Shown: positions 9,505-18,413 of the stretch, one piece after another
Layout of the letters: every line of letters begins with the position of its first letter
Position numbering within the stretch: the first letter of the stretch is position 1
Assembly: GCF_014287675.1 (NCBI RefSeq)
Contig: NZ_JACOPQ010000001.1
Coordinates: forward strand, 432,774 to 496,773
Source: Lawsonibacter faecis
Lineage (GTDB): Bacteria; Bacillota; Clostridia; Oscillospirales; Oscillospiraceae
Reading direction: 5' to 3'
DNA length: 64,000 nt
Notes under the pieces: generated by a model
Told to the model about the DNA's origin: nothing
What the model saw: the letters and a program-made list of their open reading frames with translations, nothing else
The model's database searches: none
Position numbers and translations under genes: made by a program

Positions 9505-10932
9505 TCAATCGTTTCCGGTGCGGAACGTGTCCACGCTCCTGATGTACCCGCTCCGCTTTCCAATGGTACAGAGAAGGGCATAGACGACGGCTGTTGCGAT
9601 CATGGAGTAGGCTACGGCCCCCAGAGTGTCCATCATCCAGCCGATCCTGCCGAATACGAAATAGATAACGGCGCCGAAGATGAGGGCGAGCATACCGCAC
9701 CAGTTGATTCCGTTGCTGTACCAGTAGGGGCCGTTGCGCTTGCTCAGGAAGCGGATATCGTACTCGCCCCGCCGCATAATGAAGTAGTCCACAATTATGA
9801 TGGTACCGATAGGCGGGAATACTGCGCCCAGATATCCCAGGAACACCTGGAACGCATCCAGAAAGCTGCCGGTCACCATAGGGATAAGGGAAATCAGAAC
9901 CATCAGGGCCGACAAAACGCCAGTGACCACTTTTCCCCTGGCTTTGGGCGCGATATTTTCAAAGGCCTGCACGCCCACAAAGAGATTAATGACGTTGGTG
10001 GTAACGGTCGTCAGAATCAGCACAACCAGAGCAATCCAGCCAAAGCCCAGCTGGGTAACCACAGTGGAGGGATCCGAGGCATTGGGATCGAACATACCGG
10101 TGCTGACGGCAACGGCGATAGTGGAGACCGTGCCAACCAAGGTGAACCAAACCATGGAGAAGGTGGCTCCCAACACCGGGGACGCCACAGCAGTGGACGG
10201 CTTCCTGGTATAACGGGTAAACTCTGCCAGGCAGGTCACCCAAGCCAGGCTAAAGGCCAGGATATTGTCGATACCCAGTCCCAGCGGCATTGATACCTCC
10301 GCAGGGGGCTTCCAGGATATGATATCCGCCACATTGAACGTGGTAAAGACCACAAAGGTAATGATAATGGTCAGGGCCACCAGCAGGATGCCGCTGACAC
10401 GTTCAAAAATCTTGACGGACCGTGAGCCGCCGATGATAACTGCGCCGATGGTCATGGCGCTCTGTAAAAAGATTCCAATGAGCATGGTAATGGTATCGCC
10501 CTCCATACCGTAGGCAGGCATACCAGTGACCGCGTTGAGGATATAGCTGATAGAGATGGCTGCGATGTAGGTGTTGCACGCGCACCAGCCCAAATAGGGA
10601 AACAGGAGGGCTACAGACGGGACCTTGCTGCCCCGAATGCCCAACGGCACACGGGCCAGGCCCATAGATGTGGTGCCAATTTTATATCCCATATACCCCA
10701 GGGCGCCCATGCAGAGATAAGCGATTGGGTTGGCGATGAGGGATACACCCAGCGCCCCCATGAAGCCTAACGATGCGATACAGCCGCCTACATACCAGGT
10801 AGACGCATTGGCGTTGCCGCCGATAAAGGTTAGAAACAGATCCCAAAAACCGTAATGCCGCGCTTCCGGCGGTGGACATTCATCGACTGCATACTCACGT
10901 ACGACAGCTTCTTCCTGCTGATTTTTACTCAT
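9505..10932 (-). CDS. NCS1-family nucleobase:cation symporter (CodB-like)
   Basis: 475 residues with about 12 hydrophobic segments and a soluble N-terminus. The FWDLFLTFIGGNANASTW opening and the later FLGYLGAVFPPIGTIIIVDY region are typical of purine-cytosine permeases. NCS1 carriers import nucleobases, hydantoins, allantoin or related N-heterocycles with Na+ or H+. GGGGAGG lies 9 bases before the ATG. Placement between the enamidase-like genes and the C69 hydrolase suggests it imports the island's substrate or a related ring compound. Specificity cannot be read from sequence. Confidence 0.88.
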   Translation of the reverse strand: MSKNQQEEAVVREYAVDECPPPEARHYGFWDLFLTFIGGNANASTWYVGGCIASLGFMGALGVSLIANPIAYLCMGALGYMGYKIGTTSMGLARVPLGIRGSKVPSVALLFPYLGWCACNTYIAAISISYILNAVTGMPAYGMEGDTITMLIGIFLQSAMTIGAVIIGGSRSVKIFERVSGILLVALTIIITFVVFTTFNVADIISWKPPAEVSMPLGLGIDNILAFSLAWVTCLAEFTRYTRKPSTAVASPVLGATFSMVWFTLVGTVSTIAVAVSTGMFDPNASDPSTVVTQLGFGWIALVVLILTTVTTNVINLFVGVQAFENIAPKARGKVVTGVLSALMVLISLIPMVTGSFLDAFQVFLGYLGAVFPPIGTIIIVDYFIMRRGEYDIRFLSKRNGPYWYSNGINWCGMLALIFGAVIYFVFGRIGWMMDTLGAVAYSMIATAVVYALLCTIGKRSGYIRSVDTFRTGND

Positions 10933-11021
10933 AAGCTTGAACCTCCCCGTAATTGATGATACGTTCTCCGGGCCTCATACATGGTCAGGATACTGGGGAA
11001 GAGGTGTGCTCCTTCGATGTG

Positions 11022-12182
11022 CTACCGCCGGATATAACTCGGCCTGCGGTCGGGTCCCGGACAGTTCTTACAAGAATCCATGACTACCTGTCCATCGATC
11101 ATCACGCACCCAATCGCGGGCATATCGCCGGCCTTTAATGTGGCGTTGAGATCTGTGGCCGGATAGGCCGCCTGGAGGAAGAGCAGATCGGCCCTGTAGC
11201 CTACCTTGACTTTGCCGTAGTCCAGGCCGTAGCAGTCTGCCACGTTGCCAGTACCCATACAGATACAGAGCGCCGGGTCCAGATCGCGTTTGCCGTTGCA
11301 TACGGCCGCAAGCCCCATCCAGATGCCCATGGGCGAGTAGCCCGCTGCGGAGGGCGTATTCGTGCCGATCATCAGCCTGCCCAGCTTTCCCGCCGAGGAG
11401 CACTCCTCCACAATATTGACCAACGTGCGCATATTGCCATCTGCGGTCAGGTCATAATAGAAGTCCCCTGCACGGATGACCCGGAAGATATCGCCGTCGC
11501 TCATGGGCGTGGGGCCGCCGTTCAAGTGGCAGATGACATCCGGGCCGATTGCAAACAGGGCGTCGGCATCGTATCCGGCGCAATCACGCGAGGATGGGCC
11601 GCCGGAGTGGGCGGGCACGATAAAGCCGTTGGCCTTGGCCATACGGGTGAGTCTTGCGGCTTGTTGTATATCCTTGACAGGACCATGCCCCACCTCCGCA
11701 ATCATATTAACGCCTGCAGCGGCCATCTGCGCAAAGTCATGATCCTCCAGACCGTCCACCAGCATCAGGGCGCCGCCCTGAATCCTTGCCCCACGGACCC
11801 GGTGGTTTTCCCACATCTCCTTGCCCAGAATGGCCAGCGCCTTGCTCCCATCTACTGTGGAAGGCAGACCCGGCATCCTGGCGCCCAGAGAGAGCATGCT
11901 GGTGATGCCGCCGCCCATATAGTCCTCCACGATGTCGCAGGCCTTATACTGGGGCAGATAGTCGTTGATGGGCATATGGCTGTGTGCGTCAATCATACTC
12001 GGGGAGACGAATAGGCCTTTGGCATCCAGGATCTCGTCGGCGGTGTGAATCAATTCGGTCCGTGCCGCGCCGATATACCGTATGACGCCGTCCTCCGCCC
12101 AAATGACCTCTCCGGATGCTATCGGGCAGGCGATGTCGCCTGTCATGATGGGACCGCAGTTGGTGATGAGAACCTTTTTCAT
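11022..12182 (-). CDS. Enamidase-like amidohydrolase paralogue with altered catalytic position
   Basis: 386 residues, amidohydrolase superfamily, closest in layout to the neighbouring enamidase-like protein. Metal ligands are visible: HSH at 67-69, Glu163 (AEVGHG), His192 (PAHSGG) and His219 (ICHLNGGPTPMS). The last catalytic position, Asp in the GNDAPSG motif of the paralogue, is Asn275 here (GTNTPSA). Start chosen at 12182, directly after GGGGAGGGGAAG; six codons upstream lies another ATG overlapping the previous gene's stop. The Asn substitution suggests altered chemistry, a regulatory role or loss of activity. Family assignment is firm; activity is open. Confidence 0.82.
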   Translation of the reverse strand: MKKVLITNCGPIMTGDIACPIASGEVIWAEDGVIRYIGAARTELIHTADEILDAKGLFVSPSMIDAHSHMPINDYLPQYKACDIVEDYMGGGITSMLSLGARMPGLPSTVDGSKALAILGKEMWENHRVRGARIQGGALMLVDGLEDHDFAQMAAAGVNMIAEVGHGPVKDIQQAARLTRMAKANGFIVPAHSGGPSSRDCAGYDADALFAIGPDVICHLNGGPTPMSDGDIFRVIRAGDFYYDLTADGNMRTLVNIVEECSSAGKLGRLMIGTNTPSAAGYSPMGIWMGLAAVCNGKRDLDPALCICMGTGNVADCYGLDYGKVKVGYRADLLFLQAAYPATDLNATLKAGDMPAIGCVMIDGQVVMDSCKNCPGPDRRPSYIRR

Positions 12183-12196
12183 ATCTTCCCCTCCCC

Positions 12197-13363
12197 TCAT
12201 ACCTGTATGCGGACTGCTGCGCGCTTGGGCGGGGCAGTATTGACTGCAGCCCCCTCGTGCATGACAGCTCCGTCAATCAGCACCATGCTGACGCCGGGAA
12301 CGGTCCCCTCGGCAATCGAGGCCCCGGCGTCGTCCCCGGTGCCGCCCAGAGGAGCGTCGCAGATAATGAGATCTGCGCACTTCCCCTCCGCCAGGGTGCC
12401 TACATCCTTTAGCCCGATGGCGCGGGCTGTGTTTCCCGTAGCACAGGCCACAGCCTGTGGGGGAGGCAGCTTGGCCGTGCCGGAGAGAAGGCAGACCATC
12501 TCCCAAATTCCCCTGGGAAAGACCCCTAGTCCCGAGGGGGCGTCGTTGCCAAGCATGAGGCGGTGCAGCTCGTTTCGTTCGCGGGCCTTATTCACCACCT
12601 CCACGGTATTCTTCAGGTTCGGGCACTGGGTGCGGCAGAACTCAATCGAAGCGCCGGTGTCCCGAAAGAAACGCTCAATGGTCTCCGCGCTCAGGTCCGC
12701 ATAGGTTACATGACATATGACATCGGGGTTAAGCCCCACCACGGTGTCTGGGTCCATAACGGCAGATCCATACAGGTAGGTGGAGCCGCTGTGGCACAAG
12801 AATTTTATACCGTACTTATGGCCCCAATCGATCATGTGCTTGGTGTTGTGGACACGGTTGGCACTGCCCAGACCGATCTCCCCTGTGTGAGTAATGCCTA
12901 ACTCGGCCAGTTCTCGAAAATCCTCCTCTGTGGTGTCTGCCATGAGGATAAAGGCGCCCGCGTAGACCTTCATACCGGAAGGCCTCAGATTGTTATATGT
13001 CTTGAACGAAAGCGTCGCCATGGCCTTCTGTCCGGCGGCGTCCTTCGGTTTGCCCGGGATATGCGTCTCCCCGGCGGAGACCAGACCGGTGACGCCCGCC
13101 CGGACATAATTGTCGATCCAGCCAAGGGCTGTCTGACGCGGGGTCCATTCTCCCAGGACAACATGACAGTGGCTGTCCAGCAGGCCCGGCATAACGGTGG
13201 TCCCCATGGTGTCTATTACCTCAGCGCCTGCTGGAGCGGCAAGCCCTTCTCCAATGGCGGCGATCTTTCCATTCTCAATGATGAGGGAATCCCTATTAAG
13301 AACAGGTTGATAGATGTCCCCTGAATACATTGTGCCGATGTTTCGTATCAGAGTTTTGCTCAT
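12197..13363 (-). CDS. Enamidase-like amidohydrolase (6-oxo-tetrahydronicotinate hydrolase type)
   Basis: 388 residues. Its wording follows enamidase (Ena) of Eubacterium barkeri nicotinate fermentation as I remember it: an MSKTLIRNIG start, HIPGKPKDAAG, LMLGNDAPSG and a C-terminal PPKRAAVRI. Expected metal and catalytic residues are present: HCH 65-67, Glu162, His191, His218, Asp274. Ena opens the lactam/enamide ring of 6-oxo-1,4,5,6-tetrahydronicotinate to 2-formylglutarate and ammonia. The 6-hydroxynicotinate-reductase-like gene nearby would supply that type of substrate, supporting the role. Cytoplasmic. Substrate identity is an inference. Confidence 0.85.
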   Translation of the reverse strand: MSKTLIRNIGTMYSGDIYQPVLNRDSLIIENGKIAAIGEGLAAPAGAEVIDTMGTTVMPGLLDSHCHVVLGEWTPRQTALGWIDNYVRAGVTGLVSAGETHIPGKPKDAAGQKAMATLSFKTYNNLRPSGMKVYAGAFILMADTTEEDFRELAELGITHTGEIGLGSANRVHNTKHMIDWGHKYGIKFLCHSGSTYLYGSAVMDPDTVVGLNPDVICHVTYADLSAETIERFFRDTGASIEFCRTQCPNLKNTVEVVNKARERNELHRLMLGNDAPSGLGVFPRGIWEMVCLLSGTAKLPPPQAVACATGNTARAIGLKDVGTLAEGKCADLIICDAPLGGTGDDAGASIAEGTVPGVSMVLIDGAVMHEGAAVNTAPPKRAAVRIQV

Positions 13364-13405
13364 TTCTGATTCATCCCCCTTATGATCAAGACGCCCGGCG
13401 GTGCT

Positions 13406-14008
13406 CTATCCCTCCTGCCGGGTAGTTGCCTCTTGAGCAAGCCGCGCCAGATAGTCGGCCATACCCTTGCCGCCGATGCGGGGATGGGGTCGGCCGCCGT
13501 CAGTCAGCGCCACAATAACCACCAGTTCGTCCGCTCTGGGCGCGTCAAAGACGCCCGCCTCCGGAATGGTATCATAGTGGCTTCGCAGGGCCGCTTCATC
13601 CCGGAAGCCCAGGGGAATGTCAATTTTTCCACCGGGATTGCCCACCTTTTTGTTTCCGGGAATCAACGCCCGGCAGGGCAGTCCTATGGCCTTGCGCATT
13701 GCGTAGCCCAGTTTGGGGTGGAGGATCGCTCCGCCGTGTTCCAGCTCGCCGTCCATACCCACAATACAGGCCTTTCCGTAACTCTCCACCGCCCCGCCCA
13801 GCTCCTCCATACCAATGCGGCAGAGTCTGTCACCCAGTTCCTCGCCGATGTCAAAGATAGGCGACAAATTCTCCTCATACCGCCCTGCCATAGGATTTTT
13901 TATGACCGCCGCCACGGTAACGCGGCGTATGGTCTTTTCCGTACTTTTAAAGCCCTCGAAGTCCACGTCTTCTCTTGTCACCACAAGTTTCCTAATCTCA
14001 ACCGGCAT
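13406..14008 (-). CDS. DUF1185 'amino acid synthesis' family protein
   Basis: 200 residues. The pattern VAAVIKNPMAGRYEENLSP at about 32-50, GKACIVGMDGELEHG at about 78-92 and the LTDGGRPHPRIGG end match the DUF1185 family, which has a solved fold but no established reaction. It sits between the molybdenum hydroxylase and the enamidase-like genes, with about 40-70 base gaps and AAGGAAGACGGAG before its ATG, so it is part of the operon. Its constant company with ring-cleaving enzymes would suit a role in opening or isomerising a ring intermediate. That is inference. Confidence 0.75.
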   Translation of the reverse strand: MPVEIRKLVVTREDVDFEGFKSTEKTIRRVTVAAVIKNPMAGRYEENLSPIFDIGEELGDRLCRIGMEELGGAVESYGKACIVGMDGELEHGGAILHPKLGYAMRKAIGLPCRALIPGNKKVGNPGGKIDIPLGFRDEAALRSHYDTIPEAGVFDAPRADELVVIVALTDGGRPHPRIGGKGMADYLARLAQEATTRQEG

Positions 14009-14079
14009 ATCTCCGTCTTCCTTTCTTTCATTACGATAGGTGCTGGTAAGCCAGGCAAGAAAATTTAGTCGGTGCTTGC

Positions 14080-16812
14080 TTAAATATATTTCAGCAGAGG
14101 AATTTTACGCAGGCGCACACCGGTTGCGTCATAATAGGCGTTCAGAATGGCAGGCTGTATCGGCAGCAGCCCCAACTCCCCGATTCCCTTGGCGCCAAAG
14201 GGGCCGGAGGGGTCATAATTGTCCACAAACGCCACTTCAATTTCAGGCGTGTCCGCCATTTGGGGAATCTGGTACTTGACCATGCTGTCGGTCTTAATAA
14301 AGCCGTCTTCCAGTTCAAACTCCTCCCGCAGGCCCTGTCCCATGCCCATCAGGAGTCCGCCCTCGCCCTGCCGCTTGGTTGCTTCAGGGTTAATGGGGGT
14401 ACCCACATCAAAAGCGGCGTACATTTTTATCACCCTGACCGTATTCTTCTCCGGGTCCGCCTTTAACGCGACCAATGCGGAGACATAGGAGTTGGTATGG
14501 TGGGTGCGATACTCTTCCGCCGGAATTGCTCTGGAGCGGTTGGCGTCCTCCAGCGGATAATAGGTCCTGGGCATCCTTGCCTTCTCCACCACCTCAAAGC
14601 TGCCCCCAACCCGCTCCTTAAATTCTTTCAGGCCGCAAAGCGTCCAACCCGTGCCCTCATCTACGATCTTTCCGTCCCGAAACACGGCATTGCCCCCGAT
14701 GAGTCGTTTTGCCGCCTCTGTGACTCTGCGGGCGAAGGTTTTGGCGGCGGCCTCCAGTGCCGTACCCCACAGTATCAGTCCTCGGGAGGCCATAACATGG
14801 GCGCTCCACGGGGTAAGGTCCGTCTGCAAGTCAGAGAGAATATCGATGTCCTCATACCGCAGCCCCAGACTGGCGGCGGTGATTTGGGCCAGCCCTACCA
14901 GCGTCTCGTTACCCATCTGGGCGCAGCACGCCTTCATCTGTACCCGTCCGTCATCCAGCAGCTCCAGCCCCACCCGTGTCTCCTCAGCCGGACCAACCCC
15001 GCCCAGGATATGCCGCCAGCCGCTGGCAACACCAATGCCGATGGCAGGGTCCTGCTCCTTGAGCGGGAGGAACTCCTCATAATACTTTTTTTCCACGGCG
15101 TCCAGTGTTTTCAGATAGGCATGGCCCTCAGGAATAATCATCCCGGTAGCCGCCTCGGAGCCGGTGCGCAGGCCATTGATACGCCGGATGGTAAAGGGGT
15201 CCATCTTCAATTTGCGGGCCAGCTCGTCCAGAGCCACCTCTATGGCAAAGATGGTCTGAGGCGAGCCGTAGCCCCGCATAGCGCCGGAGGTCAGATTGTT
15301 GGTGTAGTACACCTTGCCATCAAGAGACATGTTTAATATTTCATAGGGTCCGGTGGCATAGGAGACACCCTGGGGCAGCACACGGGGTGAAAAGGATTTA
15401 TATGCCCCGCCGTCGGACACCATGTCGTTCTTCAAAGCCGTGATGCGCCCCTCTTTGTCTGCCGCCAGCTTGATGCGGCAGGTCCAGGGGTGGCGCTTTG
15501 TGGAAAAGCGGTAGGAGTCCTTCCGGCTGACGGCGACGGACGCGGGACGTCCCAGCTTCATGGCCGCATAGGAGACCAGTACGGGGAGAGGGTGTCCATC
15601 CTTTCCGCCAAAGGACCCCCCCAGCGGAGTCTGATGGACATTAATCCTGCATTCGTCGATGCCCAGATAGGCCGCTGTTGAGGCCCGTTCGCCAAAGGGC
15701 CCCTGGGAGACGGTATAGATATCCATCCCGCCCCGATCATTGGGCACGGCGGTGGAGCATTCGGTCTCAATGTAGTTGTGTTCAATACGCTGGCTGTAGT
15801 ACTCCCCCTGCACTACAGCCGCCGCATCCCGAAACGCGGTATCTACATCACCCTTTCGAATCGTACAGCGGACGGAGACATTGCCATCGCAGTCTTCATG
15901 GACCAGCGGGGCTCCGGAAATCCGGGCCTGTTCCACGCTGAGGACATTCTGTAAGAGCTCGTAGGTTACCTTCAGTCGGCTAGCGGCATATTCAGCCTGT
16001 TCCTGCGTATCGGCGTAGACAATGGCCACCACCTCACCCACATGACGCACTTTGCCGTACGCGATGATAGGCATATCCTTTTGGAGAGGGCCAACCATGG
16101 TTATTGGCGTAGTCTTGTAGCACTGGACGTACTGCACACCGGGCAAAGCCATACAGGTGTCCACGTCGATGTCCACCAGCTTGGCATGGGGGTACTCGGC
16201 AAAGACCAGCTTTCCATATACCTGGTTTTCAAAATAGTAGTCGCTGCAGAATTTGAGTCTGCCGGTAATCTTGTCCACCGCATCCGGCATATTGTAGGAG
16301 TTGCCGATCACCCGGTCCGGATCGTTACCGTTCTCATCCGTCCAACGCTCGCCCCGCAGGATGGCAGCGGCACGCTCAATGGCCTTGAGTACCCGCACAT
16401 AGGACCCGCAACGGCATAGAACACCCTTGAACGCCTTATCTATTTCCTCTCTGGTGGGAGTCGGATTAGCCTCCAGCAGAGCGACCACGGTCAGGACCTG
16501 CGCAGGGGTGCAAAAGCCGCACTGCATAACGCCGCAGGCCAGAAAGCTCTCCTGAACCGGGTGGAGTTTTTCTCCCCTTGCCAGACCCTCAATGGTGGTA
16601 ATCCTTTTCCCCAGGAGGGTTTTGCACTTTAACACGCAGGAGCGGCGGACCTTGCCATCCACAATCACGTTGCAGCTCCCGCACTGACCCACATTACAGC
16701 CGCACTTGGTCCCGGTCAGTCCATGCCTCTCCCTCAGCCAGCGGAGCAGGGTCATTTCATAGTCCTGTTCCTCCAGGGCATACGGCGTTTCATTGATCAA
16801 AAGATGTTCCAT
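14080..16812 (-). CDS. Single-chain molybdenum hydroxylase (2Fe-2S + molybdopterin domains, xanthine dehydrogenase family)
   Basis: 910 residues, close to the 907 of the Desulfovibrio gigas aldehyde oxidoreductase, which has the same two-part design. Residues 1-80 form the plant-type 2Fe-2S domain (Cys39, Cys44, Cys47, Cys59). Residues 85-150 form the second 2Fe-2S domain (Cys98, Cys101, Cys133, Cys135). From about 165 the molybdopterin-binding half follows with GGSFGGKDGH and GAMRGYGSPQ; the catalytic Glu is Glu879 in GAKGIGELG. No FAD subunit is encoded here or nearby. Start at 16812 chosen because AAAGGAGGGAGC precedes it. It likely hydroxylates a carbon next to ring nitrogen. It might also be a selenium-dependent type, which sequence alone cannot show. 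Confidence 0.88.
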   Translation of the reverse strand: MEHLLINETPYALEEQDYEMTLLRWLRERHGLTGTKCGCNVGQCGSCNVIVDGKVRRSCVLKCKTLLGKRITTIEGLARGEKLHPVQESFLACGVMQCGFCTPAQVLTVVALLEANPTPTREEIDKAFKGVLCRCGSYVRVLKAIERAAAILRGERWTDENGNDPDRVIGNSYNMPDAVDKITGRLKFCSDYYFENQVYGKLVFAEYPHAKLVDIDVDTCMALPGVQYVQCYKTTPITMVGPLQKDMPIIAYGKVRHVGEVVAIVYADTQEQAEYAASRLKVTYELLQNVLSVEQARISGAPLVHEDCDGNVSVRCTIRKGDVDTAFRDAAAVVQGEYYSQRIEHNYIETECSTAVPNDRGGMDIYTVSQGPFGERASTAAYLGIDECRINVHQTPLGGSFGGKDGHPLPVLVSYAAMKLGRPASVAVSRKDSYRFSTKRHPWTCRIKLAADKEGRITALKNDMVSDGGAYKSFSPRVLPQGVSYATGPYEILNMSLDGKVYYTNNLTSGAMRGYGSPQTIFAIEVALDELARKLKMDPFTIRRINGLRTGSEAATGMIIPEGHAYLKTLDAVEKKYYEEFLPLKEQDPAIGIGVASGWRHILGGVGPAEETRVGLELLDDGRVQMKACCAQMGNETLVGLAQITAASLGLRYEDIDILSDLQTDLTPWSAHVMASRGLILWGTALEAAAKTFARRVTEAAKRLIGGNAVFRDGKIVDEGTGWTLCGLKEFKERVGGSFEVVEKARMPRTYYPLEDANRSRAIPAEEYRTHHTNSYVSALVALKADPEKNTVRVIKMYAAFDVGTPINPEATKRQGEGGLLMGMGQGLREEFELEDGFIKTDSMVKYQIPQMADTPEIEVAFVDNYDPSGPFGAKGIGELGLLPIQPAILNAYYDATGVRLRKIPLLKYI

Positions 16813-16844
16813 TTTGCTCCCTCCTTTCACATGGTTGCCTAGCC

Positions 16845-18389
16845 CTACAGTTGAACGACCTTGGAGCGGGTGGTTTTTCGGATTTCATCAACCCATCTGA
16901 CCGCATCCAGGTATCCTCCCATCTCGGCGTAGTGTGCCCTGGTGGTGGTCATCTCTATGGGAAATACCGTGGCGGGGGTTGCTACCCAGGCGAATGCCCC
17001 CTCCGGCATATCGGCGATACTGCTCTCCACAGTAATGCCGCCGCCGGGCAGGATGTGGCCGGGTTGACCGCAGATGGAGAACATCACCTTTTTATCCCGT
17101 AGGGCCTGGTTTACTTTTAGCGGTCCCTGTTTTGAGAGGACGTTTCTCACACCACCGCCGATACAGGCCACCGCCGTAATATTGGTACAGCAGTCCTCGC
17201 AGTTATCCCGGATAAACCGGAGTACTCCTTTCACATCGTCAGGAACGGCCTTTTCCACCAGTTTAAGGTTCTCGTCCAGTTCAAAGTAAGCCGCCCGCTC
17301 GGCATTGGTCTCAGTGACCACCAGCCGGGTCCCTGGTCGGGCCTGGGTCTGTTCCACCCGAGCGACTGCTTCCCGGGCGTTCATGATGCTGGATCCGCCC
17401 CAGCCTGTGCCCGGAGTACCAAAATACCGACCGGGAGAGCTGTAAATTCCCGCCGGGATAATGCCGGAGGGCCGCATTCCATACCGCACACCGCAGGTGG
17501 TATGGGTGGAAAGTGCGGCCGTCACGTCGAAGTCGCAGGCGATAACCTCGTCCACATGGATGTCCATCCACTGCCTGGCGAACCCCTCCACAATCATGGA
17601 CCCGCAACCCACACGCATTTTGGGCGGACATCTGCCGTCCACGACGGGGGGCCGTCCCTGCTGGACAGTCAGTTCTTTAACGGCCTCCGTCCGTAATGTC
17701 ACCGCCTTTTTATTGAGCAAATCAATAATTGTTTTGGCGGTGATAAAGCCATCCGGCCCAGTCACCAGCTCAGAGCCTCCGATATAGAGCATACGGGACC
17801 CATACTCGGAAGGGGCTATGAATCCTACAATCTTTCCCTCCCGACGGACGGCGCTGCCTGCCGGACCAATCTCCTCATCGGTATCAATTTTGACCTTGGC
17901 GCCGCTGAACGACAGCACCGCCTCGGTTACGGCGGTGACAATTTCGACGCCGTCCACCATATCCATGCCGATATAGCGTGCAGGCACGTCGGCGGAGTAT
18001 AGATTGGAGCCGGCTCCCAGACCCAGCATGAGGGGAGCGGAGGGCAGGCCTGTCACCTCATCAAATCGAATGCAGGACTTATCTACAATGTGCAGGGGCT
18101 CCTTCCGCATCAAGGTCCCCTCCTCATTGACATAGCGCAGGCAGGCCCCGGTCTGCCCCGGCGCAATATTACAGTGGATTGGGCAGCAGTCGCAGACTGC
18201 TGTGGCCTCCTCCCGGTCACAGATCTCAATTGCACTGTTTCTGCATACCCGGTAACAGATACCGCAGCAGGAACAGGATCGGCTGATTACCGCCCTTCCA
18301 TTTTCCAAGCTTACGGCGCCGGTAGGGCAGCGCCTAACACATTGTCCGCAGCCTACGCATAAATGCGTCGCACGATATGCCTTGCCCAT
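16845..18389 (-). CDS. 6-hydroxynicotinate reductase-like iron-sulfur protein
   Basis: 514 residues. The N-terminus is ferredoxin-like: Cys11, 14, 17 and 21 form one 4Fe-4S site (CVGCGQCVRRCP), and Cys39-49 form a second (CSCCGICYRVC). A further cysteine group follows (CDCCPIHC, 66-73). The remainder is a large globular domain of the Hnr type. Hnr of Eubacterium barkeri uses reduced ferredoxin to turn 6-hydroxynicotinate into 6-oxo-1,4,5,6-tetrahydronicotinate, the enamidase substrate. GAGGGAATGCC precedes the ATG. Thirty-two bases separate it from the molybdenum hydroxylase downstream. The family call is by recall of known members. Confidence 0.8.
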   Translation of the reverse strand: MGKAYRATHLCVGCGQCVRRCPTGAVSLENGRAVISRSCSCCGICYRVCRNSAIEICDREEATAVCDCCPIHCNIAPGQTGACLRYVNEEGTLMRKEPLHIVDKSCIRFDEVTGLPSAPLMLGLGAGSNLYSADVPARYIGMDMVDGVEIVTAVTEAVLSFSGAKVKIDTDEEIGPAGSAVRREGKIVGFIAPSEYGSRMLYIGGSELVTGPDGFITAKTIIDLLNKKAVTLRTEAVKELTVQQGRPPVVDGRCPPKMRVGCGSMIVEGFARQWMDIHVDEVIACDFDVTAALSTHTTCGVRYGMRPSGIIPAGIYSSPGRYFGTPGTGWGGSSIMNAREAVARVEQTQARPGTRLVVTETNAERAAYFELDENLKLVEKAVPDDVKGVLRFIRDNCEDCCTNITAVACIGGGVRNVLSKQGPLKVNQALRDKKVMFSICGQPGHILPGGGITVESSIADMPEGAFAWVATPATVFPIEMTTTRAHYAEMGGYLDAVRWVDEIRKTTRSKVVQL

Positions 18390-18413
18390 GGCATTCCCTC
18401 ATTTCACAGGATA

